Positions 1 through 7,561 of a stretch of 44,749 nt of DNA are shown here, piece after piece (within the stretch, counting starts at the first letter, position 1; the number at the start of each line of letters is the position of its first letter). The notes below the pieces were generated by a model. That model saw nothing but the letters and a program-made list of their open reading frames with translations. It was not told where the DNA came from and did not search any database. The translations under genes and the position numbers were made by a program. Origin of the DNA: an uncultured Devosia sp. (GTDB lineage Bacteria; Pseudomonadota; Alphaproteobacteria; Rhizobiales; Devosiaceae); assembly GCF_946479885.1 (NCBI RefSeq), contig NZ_CAMLHM010000033.1:1-44749 (forward strand), given 5' to 3'.

Positions 1-791
1 TCCTGGTCGATCTTGCCGCCATCCTCGAGGATATCGATCTGGCGGCGCGCCTCGTATTCGATGGCCTGGCCGGCAAAGCGGATGGAGTTGACGTTCTTGA
101 TCTCGCAGCGCGTGCCGAATTCTCCGCCGGGCTTGCGGACGGAGACGTTGACGTCGGCGCGCATGGAGCCCTGCTCCATATTGCCGTCGCAGGTGCCCAG
201 GTAACGCAGGATGGTCCTGAGCTTGCCCAGATATTCCTTGGCTTCCTCGGACGAGCGCAGGTCGGGCTTCGACACGATCTCCATCAGCGCGACGCCGGAG
301 CGGTTGAGGTCGACAAAGCTCATGTTCGGATGCTGGTCGTGGATGGACTTGCCGGCGTCCTGTTCCAGATGCAGGCGCTCGATGCCGATCTCGATCTGCC
401 CTTCGGGCATGTCGAGCAGCACCTTGCCCTCGCCGACGATGGGGTCCTTGAACTGGCTGATCTGGTAGCCCTGCGGCAGGTCCGGATAGAAGTAGTTCTT
501 GCGATCGAACACGCTGCGCTTGTTGATCTGCGCCTTGAGCCCCAGCCCCGTGCGCACGGCCTGGCGAACGCATTCCTCGTTGATGACAGGCAGCATGCCC
601 GGCATGGCCGCGTCCACGAAGGACACGTTGGAATTGGGTGCATTGCCGAATTCGGTCGAGGACCCCGAGAACAGCTTGCTCTCCGATGTCACCTGCGCAT
701 GGACTTCCATGCCGATGATGACTTCCCAGTCACCGGTCGAGCCATGGATGAAGCTCTTGGGATTGGGCGTGCGCGTATCGATAAGGGTCAA
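1..791 (-). CDS. gatB: GatB, Asp/Glu-tRNA amidotransferase subunit B (3' end cut by window)
   Basis: GatB is the tRNA-binding, phosphorylating subunit of the cytoplasmic GatCAB complex, which converts Glu-tRNA(Gln) or Asp-tRNA(Asn) to the amidated forms. Reverse-strand translation is open for 263 codons from a TTG at 791 to the window edge, so roughly the first half of the usual ~490 residues is present. Family hallmarks are [15 protein letters not shown] near residue 20, [18 protein letters not shown] near residue 90 and [16 protein letters not shown] near residue 200. The TTG is chosen because an AGGA lies 7 bases upstream and it gives the usual N-terminus [17 protein letters not shown]; no ATG fits. 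gatC and gatA lie on the same strand further upstream, with accessory genes inserted between. The identity is secure; the start is fairly secure. Confidence 0.95.
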   Translation of the reverse strand, partial: MTLIDTRTPNPKSFIHGSTGDWEVIIGMEVHAQVTSESKLFSGSSTEFGNAPNSNVSFVDAAMPGMLPVINEECVRQAVRTGLGLKAQINKRSVFDRKNYFYPDLPQGYQISQFKDPIVGEGKVLLDMPEGQIEIGIERLHLEQDAGKSIHDQHPNMSFVDLNRSGVALMEIVSKPDLRSSEEAKEYLGKLRTILRYLGTCDGNMEQGSMRADVNVSVRKPGGEFGTRCEIKNVNSIRFAGQAIEYEARRQIDILEDGGKIDQ

Positions 792-870
792 TTGAAGGTC
801 CTGCGAGGCAAGGCGAAGTTGCGTAAGTGATTACTTGTGTTGCCCCGGTGTTGCAACAGAAACGGCACCC

Positions 871-1020
871 CCTTCTCCCCTTGAGGGAGAAGGTGCCCGA
901 AGGGCGGATGAGGGGTATTGAGGCATTCCAAATCGCCGAAGCATGGGATGACGCAGCACCCCTCACCCTGACCTTCCGCTGAACGCGTCAGGTCGTCCCT
1001 CTCCCTCAAGGGGAGAGGGG
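871..1020. repeat. Palindromic doublet repeat, family A copy 1 (REPIN-like)
   Basis: Two hairpins face each other across about 100 bases. The left stem is 871-879 with 885-893 (CCTTCTCCC/GGGAGAAGG) and the right stem is 997-1005 with 1011-1019 (CCCTCTCCC/GGGAGAGGG). Inside them sit inverted GGATGAGGGG-like and CCCCTCACCC-like arms. The element fills the gap between a GNAT gene and gatB. Three related copies occur in this window (2399-2517, 2950-3089 and a single arm at 24011-24060). The doublet arrangement resembles REPINs; it might also act in transcript 3' ends. Confidence 0.75.
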
Positions 1021-1031
1021 AAGAAACACAT

Positions 1032-1544
1032 TCAGTCCTCGTCCTCGATCTCGCCCTCAAACGGCAGCAGCCGCTTTTCGAGGTGGACGCTCATGAAGGG
1101 CTCATGCGCGGCGCGGCCGTCGGGCCTGAGCGCCAGGATGCGGTAGCCCTGCTTTTCGTAGAAACGCACGGCGCGCACATTGTCGGCCGGCGTTTCGAGC
1201 TGCACCCGGTCGGCGCCTTCGAGCTCCAGCATCGATTCCATGCGGCGCAGCAGCATCGAGCCGAGGCCATGGCCCTGCAATTCGGGCATGACGAAGAGAT
1301 AGGGAATGTAGGCCCGGCGCGCCGAACGCGAACACCAGGCGACGACGATGCCGTCGACCTCGGCCACGATGATGCGGCTCAGCGTCTCGGCCACGGCCTG
1401 GGTCAGGCGGCGCTGCTCGGCCTGCTTGATGCCGGGCTGCTCGGTCAGCAGCGGGAAGATGCCGCTTTCCCAGGCGCGATAGGCGATGTCGGCCAGCCGG
1501 CGGGCGTCTGCGGTCTCGGCCTTGCGAATGGTAATGCCTGCCAT
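1032..1544 (-). CDS. GNAT family N-acetyltransferase
   Basis: This is a 170-residue single-domain GNAT acetyltransferase, a family that moves an acetyl group from acetyl-CoA to an amine; the substrate cannot be read from the sequence. The acetyl-CoA loop is Q90-G-H-G-L-G95, and motif B follows as NVRAVRFYEKQGY at 122-134. The C-terminus is acidic (EGEIEDED). It starts 27 bases after the chorismate mutase stop on the same strand, so the two are probably co-transcribed, and gatB follows after a palindromic repeat. In E. coli the antitoxin of YjhX (YjhQ) is also a GNAT protein, and a YjhX-like gene lies about 600 bases away on the other strand, but nothing here shows that this GNAT has that role. 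Confidence 0.88.
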   Translation of the reverse strand: MAGITIRKAETADARRLADIAYRAWESGIFPLLTEQPGIKQAEQRRLTQAVAETLSRIIVAEVDGIVVAWCSRSARRAYIPYLFVMPELQGHGLGSMLLRRMESMLELEGADRVQLETPADNVRAVRFYEKQGYRILALRPDGRAAHEPFMSVHLEKRLLPFEGEIEDED

Positions 1545-1571
1545 GGTGACCTCCCCGGCCCCCAGAGGGCC

Positions 1572-1883
1572 CTAGCCGCGGCGTCGCGCCGCGATGATGC
1601 CCTTCTCGTAATTGATGTTCCAGTCGATCAGGGTCCGCCACACAAGTTCGGCCTGATCCTCGTCAAGATCAAGAGCCAAACTGCGGTCGCGGACCTTGGC
1701 GATAACGGCCTCGATGCGGGCCGGGTCGCGCGCCTCATGCGGGTCGGTTTTGATCTGCGCCATACGCGTCACATAACGGTGCCGCTCGGCGAACAAAGCG
1801 AGCAGCGCGTGATCGACACGGTCGATCTCGGCGCGGACATCATCCTTGGTCTGGCAGGCGTCGGGCGATTTTGATGCGGTCAC
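1572..1883 (-). CDS. aroQ: Chorismate mutase, AroQ class
   Basis: This is a stand-alone, all-helical AroQ-type chorismate mutase of 103 residues, which turns chorismate into prephenate for phenylalanine and tyrosine synthesis. Compared with the E. coli P-protein mutase domain, R17, R34, K45, D53 and R56 line up with the catalytic R11, R28, K39, D48 and R51. The position of E. coli E52 appears to be isoleucine (I57), though the alignment has a one-residue gap and was made by eye. There is no fused prephenate dehydratase or dehydrogenase domain. A GNAT gene follows on the same strand after 27 bases. The ATG at 1883 is the only sensible start. Stand-alone mutases of this length are common in alphaproteobacteria. 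Confidence 0.88.
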   Translation of the reverse strand: MTASKSPDACQTKDDVRAEIDRVDHALLALFAERHRYVTRMAQIKTDPHEARDPARIEAVIAKVRDRSLALDLDEDQAELVWRTLIDWNINYEKGIIAARRRG

Positions 1884-2014
1884 GGCAGGTTCCAGTCACG
1901 TTTGCTGTTGCTGGTTTGCACCGCTCCGCCGGGGATTTCAACCGCCTGTCTTGCGCAATTCGCCCACCCGGCGCTATCAAAGCGATATGTCTAGTCAGTC
2001 TGAAACCGCCTGAA

Positions 2015-2109
2015 GCCCCGTCCTACGGCGACGGGGCATGAATGAACCAGTCGATCGCCGCGCGTGATGCCGGCGGCCGATATTGTTTGTTCGCGGGGTC
2101 CTGCCCCGC
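2015..2109. other. Intergenic region with two short hairpins upstream of the YjhX-like gene
   Basis: The 247-base divergent gap between the chorismate mutase and the YjhX-like gene has no supported gene. It holds two perfect GC-rich hairpins: 2015-2022 with 2030-2037 (GCCCCGTC/GACGGGGC, loop of 7) and 2093-2098 with 2104-2109 (GCGGGG/CCCCGC, loop of 5). Neither has a T-run. The second ends 21 bases before the YjhX start and might affect its translation; that is inference. Confidence 0.4.
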
Positions 2110-2130
2110 CCATAGGCGACAGACTTTTCA

Positions 2131-2388
2131 ATGGATATTTCACGAGACGAACAGCGGGTGCTGCACGCCCTCGCTCAGGGTGGCCGTATCGCGCTGCTCA
2201 AAAATGACGCCGGCAAGGTGACCGGGCTCGAATTCTTCAACCGCGAGGGTTGGCTGATGAGCAATTGCAGCCTGATGCTGTTCAAGAAGCTCAAGGCCAA
2301 GAAGGCGATCAAGAGTTCGGGAGGGCAGCCCTATCGCATCACTCGGCGCGGGCTGGAGCTGGTGCGGAGCGAGTTTGACAACCGGTAG
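2131..2388 (+). CDS. yjhX: YjhX/TopAI-like topoisomerase I inhibitor-type toxin, no adjacent antitoxin
   Basis: The 85-residue product matches E. coli YjhX (TopAI) in length and closely along its whole sequence: SRDEQRVLHALAQGGRI at the start, FKKLKAKKAIKSSGGQPYRI in the middle and a terminal DNR. E. coli TopAI is reported to bind and inhibit DNA topoisomerase I and is paired with the GNAT-like protein YjhQ. Here it stands alone on the plus strand inside a minus-strand block, followed 11 bases later by a palindromic repeat. No YjhQ-type gene is directly adjacent; the nearest GNAT gene (1032-1544) is divergent and separated by the chorismate mutase. I see no clear ribosome-binding site. Family membership is secure; activity as a toxin here is inference. 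Confidence 0.88.
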   Translation: MDISRDEQRVLHALAQGGRIALLKNDAGKVTGLEFFNREGWLMSNCSLMLFKKLKAKKAIKSSGGQPYRITRRGLELVRSEFDNR

Positions 2389-2398
2389 AAGCGCCTTT

Positions 2399-2517
2399 CC
2401 TCTCCCCATCGGGGAGAGGTGGCTCGGCGGAGCCGAGTCGGTGAGGGGGAGTCCTGGGCTAGCCACAGCACCCCCTCATCCGGCGCTGCGCGCCACCTTC
2501 TCCCCGATGGGGAGAAG
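2399..2517. repeat. Palindromic doublet repeat, family A copy 2
   Basis: The left hairpin is 2399-2407 with 2411-2419 (CCTCTCCCC/GGGGAGAGG), followed by a second hairpin GGCTC/GAGCC. The right hairpin is 2497-2505 with 2509-2517 (CTTCTCCCC/GGGGAGAAG). Inverted GTGAGGGGG and CCCCCTCATCC arms lie between. The right end abuts the stop codon of the downstream minus-strand gene (2520), so it may also serve as its transcript end. Confidence 0.8.
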
Positions 2518-2519
2518 AA

Positions 2520-2837
2520 CTAGTGCTTGGTGACCTCGCTCAGCGCGGCGGCGATGTGTTCCCACTCGCTGGCCACGCTTGATGTGGCGCGGCGCTTGCC
2601 CGCGCGGCGATACCAGTAGTCGGCATTGCCCATGTCGGCTTCGATCCAGTGCATCAGGGCGTGCACCCAGTCAAAGGCCTGCACGCCTTCCATGGCCTGG
2701 ACGATATTGTGCGCCTGCTCCCATTCGGGGCCGACGCGCAGTTCGCCCTTCTTGAGCCACCACAGCGCCTGCAATGGCTTGCTCATGTCCTTGGGCGGCT
2801 CGGACCAGTCCAGCGAGGTGAAGATGTCAGCGGCCAT
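2520..2837 (-). CDS. Small conserved hypothetical protein
   Basis: This is a 105-residue soluble protein that I know only as a conserved hypothetical of Hyphomicrobiales. It is rich in tryptophan, with blocks DIFTSLDWSEPPKDMSKPLQ at residues 4-23, LWWLKKGEL at 25-33, and WVHALMHWIEADMGNADYWY at 57-76. There is no signal peptide or membrane segment. An upstream extension to 2945 is open, but its codon use and sequence look non-coding, and the ATG at 2837 has an AAGGG 8 bases upstream. It follows gatA on the same strand, separated by a palindromic repeat, and another repeat copy abuts its stop. No function can be assigned. Confidence 0.75.
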   Translation of the reverse strand: MAADIFTSLDWSEPPKDMSKPLQALWWLKKGELRVGPEWEQAHNIVQAMEGVQAFDWVHALMHWIEADMGNADYWYRRAGKRRATSSVASEWEHIAAALSEVTKH

Positions 2838-2949
2838 CGGTGAAACCCTTGTCGGCCCGGACGCCACGCGGGGCGACGTCACAACCAATTTCAATTTGTG
2901 CATTGCGGGCAAATAAGGCGGAACGCCGTCGGGATCAAGTGGCACCCTT

Positions 2950-3089
2950 CTTCTCCCCGTCGGGGAGAAGGTGGCGCGCAGCGCCGGATGAGGGGGATTA
3001 TTGGACTAGCCCAGGGTGTCGAGCATGCCCCGACCTCCCCCTCACCGACCCGGCAGCCCCCGGCCCCCACACCCCCATGGGGAGAGGAA
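2950..3089. repeat. Palindromic doublet repeat, family A copy 3
   Basis: The left hairpin is 2950-2958 with 2962-2970 (CTTCTCCCC/GGGGAGAAG), followed by a GCGCCGGATGAGGGGG arm. The right half carries CCCCCTCACCGACCCGG and ends in CCCCCATGGGGAGAGG. It fills the gap between gatA and the 105-residue gene. The left arm is almost the inverse of the right arm of copy 2, which argues that both belong to one family. Confidence 0.75.
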
Positions 3090-3095
3090 TAGGCC

Positions 3096-4580
3096 CTACC
3101 ACCAGGCCTTGGGCGCAAAATCTCCACCAGCCGCCTTCTCGATCACCCGAGCCGCTGCAAACAGCGTTTCCTCGTCGAACGGCTTGCCGATGAGCTGGAG
3201 GCCGAGCGGCAGCCCTGCCCCGTCCTTGCCCGCCGGCACGGCGATGCCCGGGAGGCCCGCCATGTTCACCGTCACGGTGAAGACGTCGTTGAGGTACATC
3301 GCGACCGGATCGGCAGCCAGGGCCTCGTCGCCAACGCCGAAGGCCGCCGAGGGCGTCGCCGGGGTCAGTATCGCGTCGACGCCGGCATTGAAGGCGTCCT
3401 CGAAATCCTTCTTGATCAGCGTACGGACCTTCTGCGCCTTGACGTAATAGGCGTCGAAGTAACCGGCCGACAGCACGTATGTGCCGATCATGATGCGGCG
3501 CTTCACCTCGCGGCCGAAACCGGCTGCGCGGGTGAGTTCGTACATGTCGGTGATGTCTTTGCCGGAGACGCGCAGCCCGTATTTGACGCCGTCATAGCGC
3601 GCCAGGTTGGACGAGGCCTCGGCCGGCGCCACGATGTAATAGGCCGGCAGCGCGTATTTGGTGTGCGGCAGGCTGATATCCTTGACCGTGGCGCCCTCGG
3701 CCTTGAGCCATTCGAGCCCCTGGGCCCAGAGCTTTTCGATCTCCGCCGGCATGCCGTCCATGCGGTATTCGCGCGGCACACCAATGGTGAGGCCCTTGAC
3801 GCCGCGTTCGACGGCGGCGGCAAAGTCCGGCACGGCCAGGTCGACGCTGGTGGAATCCTTGGGGTCGAAGCCCGACATCGACGTCATCATGATCGCCGCA
3901 TCTTCGACGGTGCGGGCAATCGGGCCGGCCTGGTCGAGCGAGGACGCGAACGCCACCACGCCCCAGCGCGAGCAGCGGCCATAGGTCGGCTTGATGCCAA
4001 CCGTGCCGGTGAAAGCTGCCGGCTGACGGATCGAGCCACCGGTGTCGGTCGCTGTCGCACCCGCACAGAGCCAGGCCGAAACCGCCGCAGCCGAGCCGCC
4101 CGAGGAGCCGCCGGGCACCAGGTTGGCATTGCTGCCTTCGGCGCGGAACGGGCTGACGACGGGGCCGTAATAGCTGGTCTCGTTGGACGAGCCCATGGCG
4201 AACTCGTCCATGTTGAGCTTGCCCAGCATGACGGCGCCATCGCGCCAGAGATTGCTGGTCACGGTCGATTCATATTCCGGCTTGAAGCCGTCGAGGATGT
4301 GGCTGGCCGCCTGCGTGTGCACGCCCTTGGTGCCGAACAGGTCCTTGATGCCCAGCGGGATGCCTTCGAGCGTGCCGCCCTGCCCCTTGCCGAGCTTTTC
4401 GTCGCTGGCCTTGGCCATGTCGAGCGCCTGGTCCGGCGTCACGGCAACATAGGCGTTGAGCGCAGGATTGGCCTTCTCGATGGCCGAGAGGTAAGCGCCG
4501 GTCAGCTCGGTAGCGGTGAAGCTTTTGGCCTTGAGGCCCTTGCGGGCATCGGCCAGGCTCAGCTTGGTCAGGTCAGTCAA
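3096..4580 (-). CDS. gatA: GatA, Asp/Glu-tRNA amidotransferase subunit A
   Basis: GatA is the amidase subunit of GatCAB and releases ammonia from glutamine for transfer to the mischarged tRNA held by GatB. From the TTG at 4580 the product has 494 residues, a normal length. The amidase signature [12 protein letters not shown] is intact and the Ser-cisSer-Lys triad is visible: K79 in [12 protein letters not shown]159 in GGSSGGS and S183 in [10 protein letters not shown]. The TTG is preferred over an upstream one at 4616 because it starts [16 protein letters not shown], as in relatives, and has AAAGG 8 bases upstream. gatC lies on the same strand 2.0 kb upstream, separated by a GNAT gene and three small exported-protein genes. 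Confidence 0.96.
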   Translation of the reverse strand: MTDLTKLSLADARKGLKAKSFTATELTGAYLSAIEKANPALNAYVAVTPDQALDMAKASDEKLGKGQGGTLEGIPLGIKDLFGTKGVHTQAASHILDGFKPEYESTVTSNLWRDGAVMLGKLNMDEFAMGSSNETSYYGPVVSPFRAEGSNANLVPGGSSGGSAAAVSAWLCAGATATDTGGSIRQPAAFTGTVGIKPTYGRCSRWGVVAFASSLDQAGPIARTVEDAAIMMTSMSGFDPKDSTSVDLAVPDFAAAVERGVKGLTIGVPREYRMDGMPAEIEKLWAQGLEWLKAEGATVKDISLPHTKYALPAYYIVAPAEASSNLARYDGVKYGLRVSGKDITDMYELTRAAGFGREVKRRIMIGTYVLSAGYFDAYYVKAQKVRTLIKKDFEDAFNAGVDAILTPATPSAAFGVGDEALAADPVAMYLNDVFTVTVNMAGLPGIAVPAGKDGAGLPLGLQLIGKPFDEETLFAAARVIEKAAGGDFAPKAWW

Positions 4581-4643
4581 CGTGAAAACCTTTGAGTTGG
4601 AAACGCGGACGGGCAAATGGCGCTCGCCCGCGGCAGAGGGTTG

Positions 4644-5042
4644 TCAGGGTGCGGTGCAACGATGATAGCTGCCGTCGGCCAGTGCCATGTCGGGGTTCGC
4701 CATGCCGCTCAGGCTGGTGACCGTGACGTTGTCGCTACCGCCATTGTCCGTAAAGGTAATCAGGTCACCCCATTGAATTCCGGGCTCTTCGCAGAATGCG
4801 GTGGCAACGTACCAGCCAGCATGCGCCTTGATATCCAGGAAGTCGCAATGAAAATCGAGTGTCGCAATGCCTTTTTCCGGGTCAAACAGGGTGTAGTCGG
4901 GTGATACTGACGCCAGCCCATCGGTGACCTGCTTGCAGGCCGCTTCGTCGGTCGAGAAGATGCCGCTAAACGAGGGCTTGTCCTGAGCCGATGCCCCCGT
5001 CGCCAAGACTGCATATGCAAGAACTATAGTAATAGTGCGCAT
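4644..5042 (-). CDS. Small exported protein with four cysteines, tandem family member 1
   Basis: This is a 132-residue protein of unknown function with an N-terminal signal peptide (residues 1-20, hydrophobic core ITIVLAYAVLATGASA with cleavage near AQ), so it is probably periplasmic. It has four cysteines outside the signal peptide, C36, C66, C84 and C129, set in AACKQV, FHCDFLDIK, AFCEEPG and YHRC. The same pattern recurs in the next two genes upstream, so these are diverged paralogues, and two disulfides are likely. The ATG at 5042 follows a strong AGGAGAGG; the longer reading frame from 5105 would bury the signal peptide. It lies 63 bases before gatA on the same strand. Confidence 0.82.
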   Translation of the reverse strand: MRTITIVLAYAVLATGASAQDKPSFSGIFSTDEAACKQVTDGLASVSPDYTLFDPEKGIATLDFHCDFLDIKAHAGWYVATAFCEEPGIQWGDLITFTDNGGSDNVTVTSLSGMANPDMALADGSYHRCTAP

Positions 5043-5138
5043 AGTAACCTCTCCTGTTGAACAGGTGAGCTGTAGCATCGGACGTGTGGGTCGAACATCG
5101 GTCATCGCGCAAACCAGTGCGATACTTTTAGCGCCCGG

Positions 5139-5603
5139 TCACTCAACGGGGACCTCGCTCAGATTGTCGCAGCGGGTATACATGGTCACGCCGGGGTTTG
5201 TCGTCGGGCCAGGCGGCGGCAGGATGCCGGTCGCCTGCATGACGCCATCATAGCTGGACACGACCTGAATGGTCTTGTCGTCATAGGGCGCGATGGCGAG
5301 GGTGTCGGGGTAGAGTTCGCCGGGCAGTTCGCAGACCGCGTCGACAAACAGCAGCGGCGTATTGGGCCGGCTCTTGATGTCGTAGAAGCTGCAATGGAAT
5401 TCCATCGACTGGATGCCGCCTGGAAAGGTCAGGCTCAGAAAATCCATGTCCATCCAGGCATCGACGCCCTGCTTCTCCACCGCCTGGCAGGCATTGGGAT
5501 CGCTGACATAGAGCTTGGTCTGGTCGATGACCATGTCTTCCTGGGCCGTTGCACCCGCCAGCGTCACCCCAAGCAGCACCAAGGCCGCAATCACTCGGGC
5601 CAT
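5139..5603 (-). CDS. Small exported protein with four cysteines, tandem family member 2
   Basis: This is a 154-residue protein of unknown function. Residues 1-21 form a signal peptide (ARVIAALVLLGVTLAGATA). The cysteines are C39, C71, C91 and C145 in NACQAV, FHCSFYDIK, AVCELPGE and YTRC, matching members 1 and 3 of the tandem in order and context; a proline-rich stretch (ILPPPGPTTNPG) precedes the last one. The ATG at 5603 overlaps the 3' end of the upstream gene by 13 bases, which suggests translational coupling. It is probably a secreted or periplasmic disulfide-bonded protein. No known domain is recognised. Confidence 0.82.
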   Translation of the reverse strand: MARVIAALVLLGVTLAGATAQEDMVIDQTKLYVSDPNACQAVEKQGVDAWMDMDFLSLTFPGGIQSMEFHCSFYDIKSRPNTPLLFVDAVCELPGELYPDTLAIAPYDDKTIQVVSSYDGVMQATGILPPPGPTTNPGVTMYTRCDNLSEVPVE

Positions 5604-6106
5604 GCGACATCCTCCAGGGTCAGCCCGTCGCATCTGCGATAGATGCCGGCATACTTGTCGTAATCGGGCGCGTCCGGGGCGCGCAGCTCGGCGCGCATGG
5701 AATAGAGCTGCACCTTCTCGCCGGGCGGATGGTCTATGCCGTCATCGCCATTCTCGGCATTGATGCCCTGGGCGTAGCCGGAAACCACCACCTGGTCGAT
5801 GAAATCAAGGTCATAGCCATGGCACCGCGCCGTGGCATAGAGCTCGACTTCGTCGGGACCATCGGCGATGGGCGACAAGTCGGTGTCCAGGTTACGCATG
5901 GTGCAGACGAGTTCGCCGCCGGACCAGATGCCATGGCGTGGAATCAGCACGGTGGCCTGCAGGTCGAACAGGACCTGGCCGAAGTCGGCCTCGGCGGCGC
6001 GATCGCATGCCGCCGGATCGGAAACGAACACGGCATCATAGATATCGTCTGCCGCCACCGAAGCGGTGGCCAGCAGCAGCATCGCGGTCGCCAGAGACAG
6101 TCTCAT
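5591..6106 (-). CDS. Small exported protein with four cysteines, tandem family member 3
   Basis: This is a 171-residue protein of unknown function with a signal peptide (RLSLATAMLLLATASVAA) and probable cleavage near residue 19. The cysteines are C34, C68, C95 and C159 in AACDRAA, ELVCTMRN, ARCHGYD and YRRC. The first and last are placed as in members 1 and 2; the middle pair is more diverged (ELVC replaces FHC, and the E-PG after the third cysteine is lost). The ATG at 6106 overlaps the stop of the upstream GNAT gene (ATGA), so the gene is in the gatC operon. It is the longest and most diverged of the three. The function is unknown. Confidence 0.8.
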   Translation of the reverse strand: MRLSLATAMLLLATASVAADDIYDAVFVSDPAACDRAAEADFGQVLFDLQATVLIPRHGIWSGGELVCTMRNLDTDLSPIADGPDEVELYATARCHGYDLDFIDQVVVSGYAQGINAENGDDGIDHPPGEKVQLYSMRAELRAPDAPDYDKYAGIYRRCDGLTLEDVAWPE

Positions 6107-6585
6107 GCGGGCACATCCTGCTTGAGCGGCAGCTCGAAGAAGGCCGACCACTCACTGTCGGGGTAATCGAGGAACGGGCCACGCGTAACAAAGCCGCTAC
6201 GCGTATAGAGCCGGTGCGCTTCGGCCATGCTGTGGCCGGGGCCGGTCTCGAGCATCAGCTTCGGCAGGCCTCTTTCACGCGCCAGTCCCACGATGGCGTC
6301 GAGCAAGGCTGAACCGATGCGCTTGCCGCGCACTTCGGGGTCGGTGAACATGCGTTTCACCTCGCCCAGCTCGGCCGAGTGCATCTTGAGCGCGCCCATG
6401 CCGACGGCCTTGCCGCTCTCATCCCGCGCCACGAACAGTGTGGTGTGGGCCTCGGCCATCTGCTCGACCGTCATCTTGAACTGGAATTCCGGTGGCGACA
6501 GCGGCAGCAGGTAGTCGTTGAGCTGGGCGACGAGGCCACGCACGTCGTCCTGCAGCGGCGTCTCGATGGCGATGGAAACCGCCAT
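6103..6585 (-). CDS. GNAT family N-acetyltransferase
   Basis: This is a 160-residue GNAT acetyltransferase with unknown substrate. The acetyl-CoA binding loop is R86-G-K-R-I-G91 (in DPEVRGKRIGSALL) and the C-terminal motif is AEAHRLYTRSGF. The type resembles small GNAT proteins described as acting on amino-acid derivatives, but this cannot be decided here. The start is the ATG at 6585, two bases after the gatC stop; the longer reading frame up to 6921 only shadows gatC in another frame. The stop overlaps the start of the next gene (ATGA), so gatC, this gene and the exported-protein genes are probably one transcript. Confidence 0.9.
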   Translation of the reverse strand: MAVSIAIETPLQDDVRGLVAQLNDYLLPLSPPEFQFKMTVEQMAEAHTTLFVARDESGKAVGMGALKMHSAELGEVKRMFTDPEVRGKRIGSALLDAIVGLARERGLPKLMLETGPGHSMAEAHRLYTRSGFVTRGPFLDYPDSEWSAFFELPLKQDVPA

Positions 6586-6587
6586 TT

Positions 6588-6875
6588 CTATTCGACCACC
6601 TTGGGGACCATGAAGAAGTTGTCTTCGGTCAGCGGCGCGTTGCTGACAATCTTGTCGGCATAGCCGCCATCGCTGATCACGTCGTCGCGGCGGCGCAGCA
6701 CCATCGGCGTCACCGAGGTCATCGGCTCGACGCCGTCGACATTGATTTCGGCCAACTGCTCGACAAAGCCGAGAATGGCATTGAGCTCGGTCTGGTAGCT
6801 GGCCACTTCGTTCTCTTCGATGCGGATGCGCGCCAGGCGCCCGATGCGCTTTACGGTTGCGGCGTCGACGGACAT
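6588..6875 (-). CDS. gatC: GatC, Asp/Glu-tRNA amidotransferase subunit C
   Basis: GatC wraps around the GatA-GatB interface and stabilises the amidotransferase. The product has the standard 95 residues: it begins [17 protein letters not shown], carries [13 protein letters not shown] near residue 46 and [13 protein letters not shown] near residue 60, and ends in [11 protein letters not shown], all typical. The ATG at 6875 has GGAG 7 bases upstream. It is the first gene of a minus-strand run that continues through a GNAT gene, three exported-protein genes and gatA. In many Hyphomicrobiales gatC and gatA are adjacent, so the four-gene insertion is a notable local feature. Confidence 0.96.
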   Translation of the reverse strand: MSVDAATVKRIGRLARIRIEENEVASYQTELNAILGFVEQLAEINVDGVEPMTSVTPMVLRRRDDVISDGGYADKIVSNAPLTEDNFFMVPKVVE

Positions 6876-6963
6876 GGGAAACTCCAGATAACAGCGGCTC
6901 GATTTGGGCCGTTATTAGCAACCGTCTGCCACAAAAGACAATGAAAATGGCTGATGCGGCGGA

Positions 6964-7497
6964 TCAGATTTCCAATGCCAACCCGGCTTCGAGCGAGACC
7001 AGGCCGGTGCCGTCGAGCCGATCGCGCAGGGCTGTGATGGCAATATCGATGGCCGCCTCGTCGCCTGCCAGTGCCAGCAGGCGCGGCGGAGTGTCATCCA
7101 GCACGGTTCCGCCCAGCGCCGCCAGCCGTTCTCCGGACCCGAACAGCGCCACCACAGCGCCTTCCACCCAACGCCCCAATGGCGGCACGGCGCCTGTCAC
7201 GAGCAACAGCGGCGGCTCGCCAATCGCCTCCACCAGCACCGCCCCTGCCCCGACCGACCAGGCGTCCACATCAGGCGGTCTGTCGCCTTCATCAAGCAAC
7301 CGCGGCGGCTTGCGCGGCTTCCAGCTGCCGCTGTCGGCGCTCGCCAACTCTGCGCCAAACCCGGCAATCACCGTATCGGCGCCCGATACCAGCTCCGCCG
7401 CATCGATTCCATCAGGCGCGCCCGCCGGATCGAGCACCAGGATCGCCCCGCCGATATGGATGCGGATCGTCGTGCCGCCGAACCAGGTGAGTTTCAT
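6964..7497 (-). CDS. Metallo-beta-lactamase-fold-like protein lacking the metal motif
   Basis: This is a 177-residue protein whose N-terminus, MKLTWFGGTTIRIHIGG and then AILVLDP, resembles the first strands of UlaG-like metallo-beta-lactamase-fold hydrolases. The place where HxHxDH would come reads DTVIAGFGAELASAD (residues 41-55), so no zinc-binding histidines are present, and no other histidine cluster replaces them. It is probably a degenerate or non-catalytic relative; it could also be an unrelated fold. The ATG at 7497 is preferred over the TTG at 7518 because AGGAAAG lies upstream of it. It is upstream of gatC on the same strand, with 88 bases between. Confidence 0.6.
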   Translation of the reverse strand: MKLTWFGGTTIRIHIGGAILVLDPAGAPDGIDAAELVSGADTVIAGFGAELASADSGSWKPRKPPRLLDEGDRPPDVDAWSVGAGAVLVEAIGEPPLLLVTGAVPPLGRWVEGAVVALFGSGERLAALGGTVLDDTPPRLLALAGDEAAIDIAITALRDRLDGTGLVSLEAGLALEI

Positions 7498-7561
7498 CCG
7501 CCGCTTTCCTGTCGCCAAACCGGGGCGCAGCCTATAGGAGGTCGAAGCGGAGGCAAGCCTC

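Noticed and set aside
330..830. 166-codon plus-strand frame antisense to gatB
   Set aside because: It is a shadow of gatB on the opposite strand; the reverse-strand frame gives a clear GatB N-terminus.
1032..1544. GNAT gene as the missing YjhQ antitoxin
   Set aside because: It is divergent from and not adjacent to the YjhX-like gene, and GNAT proteins are common; the link is kept only as a test in the findings.
6588..6921. N-terminal extension of the GNAT gene through gatC
   Set aside because: The extension is gatC read in another frame; GNAT similarity begins at the ATG at 6585.
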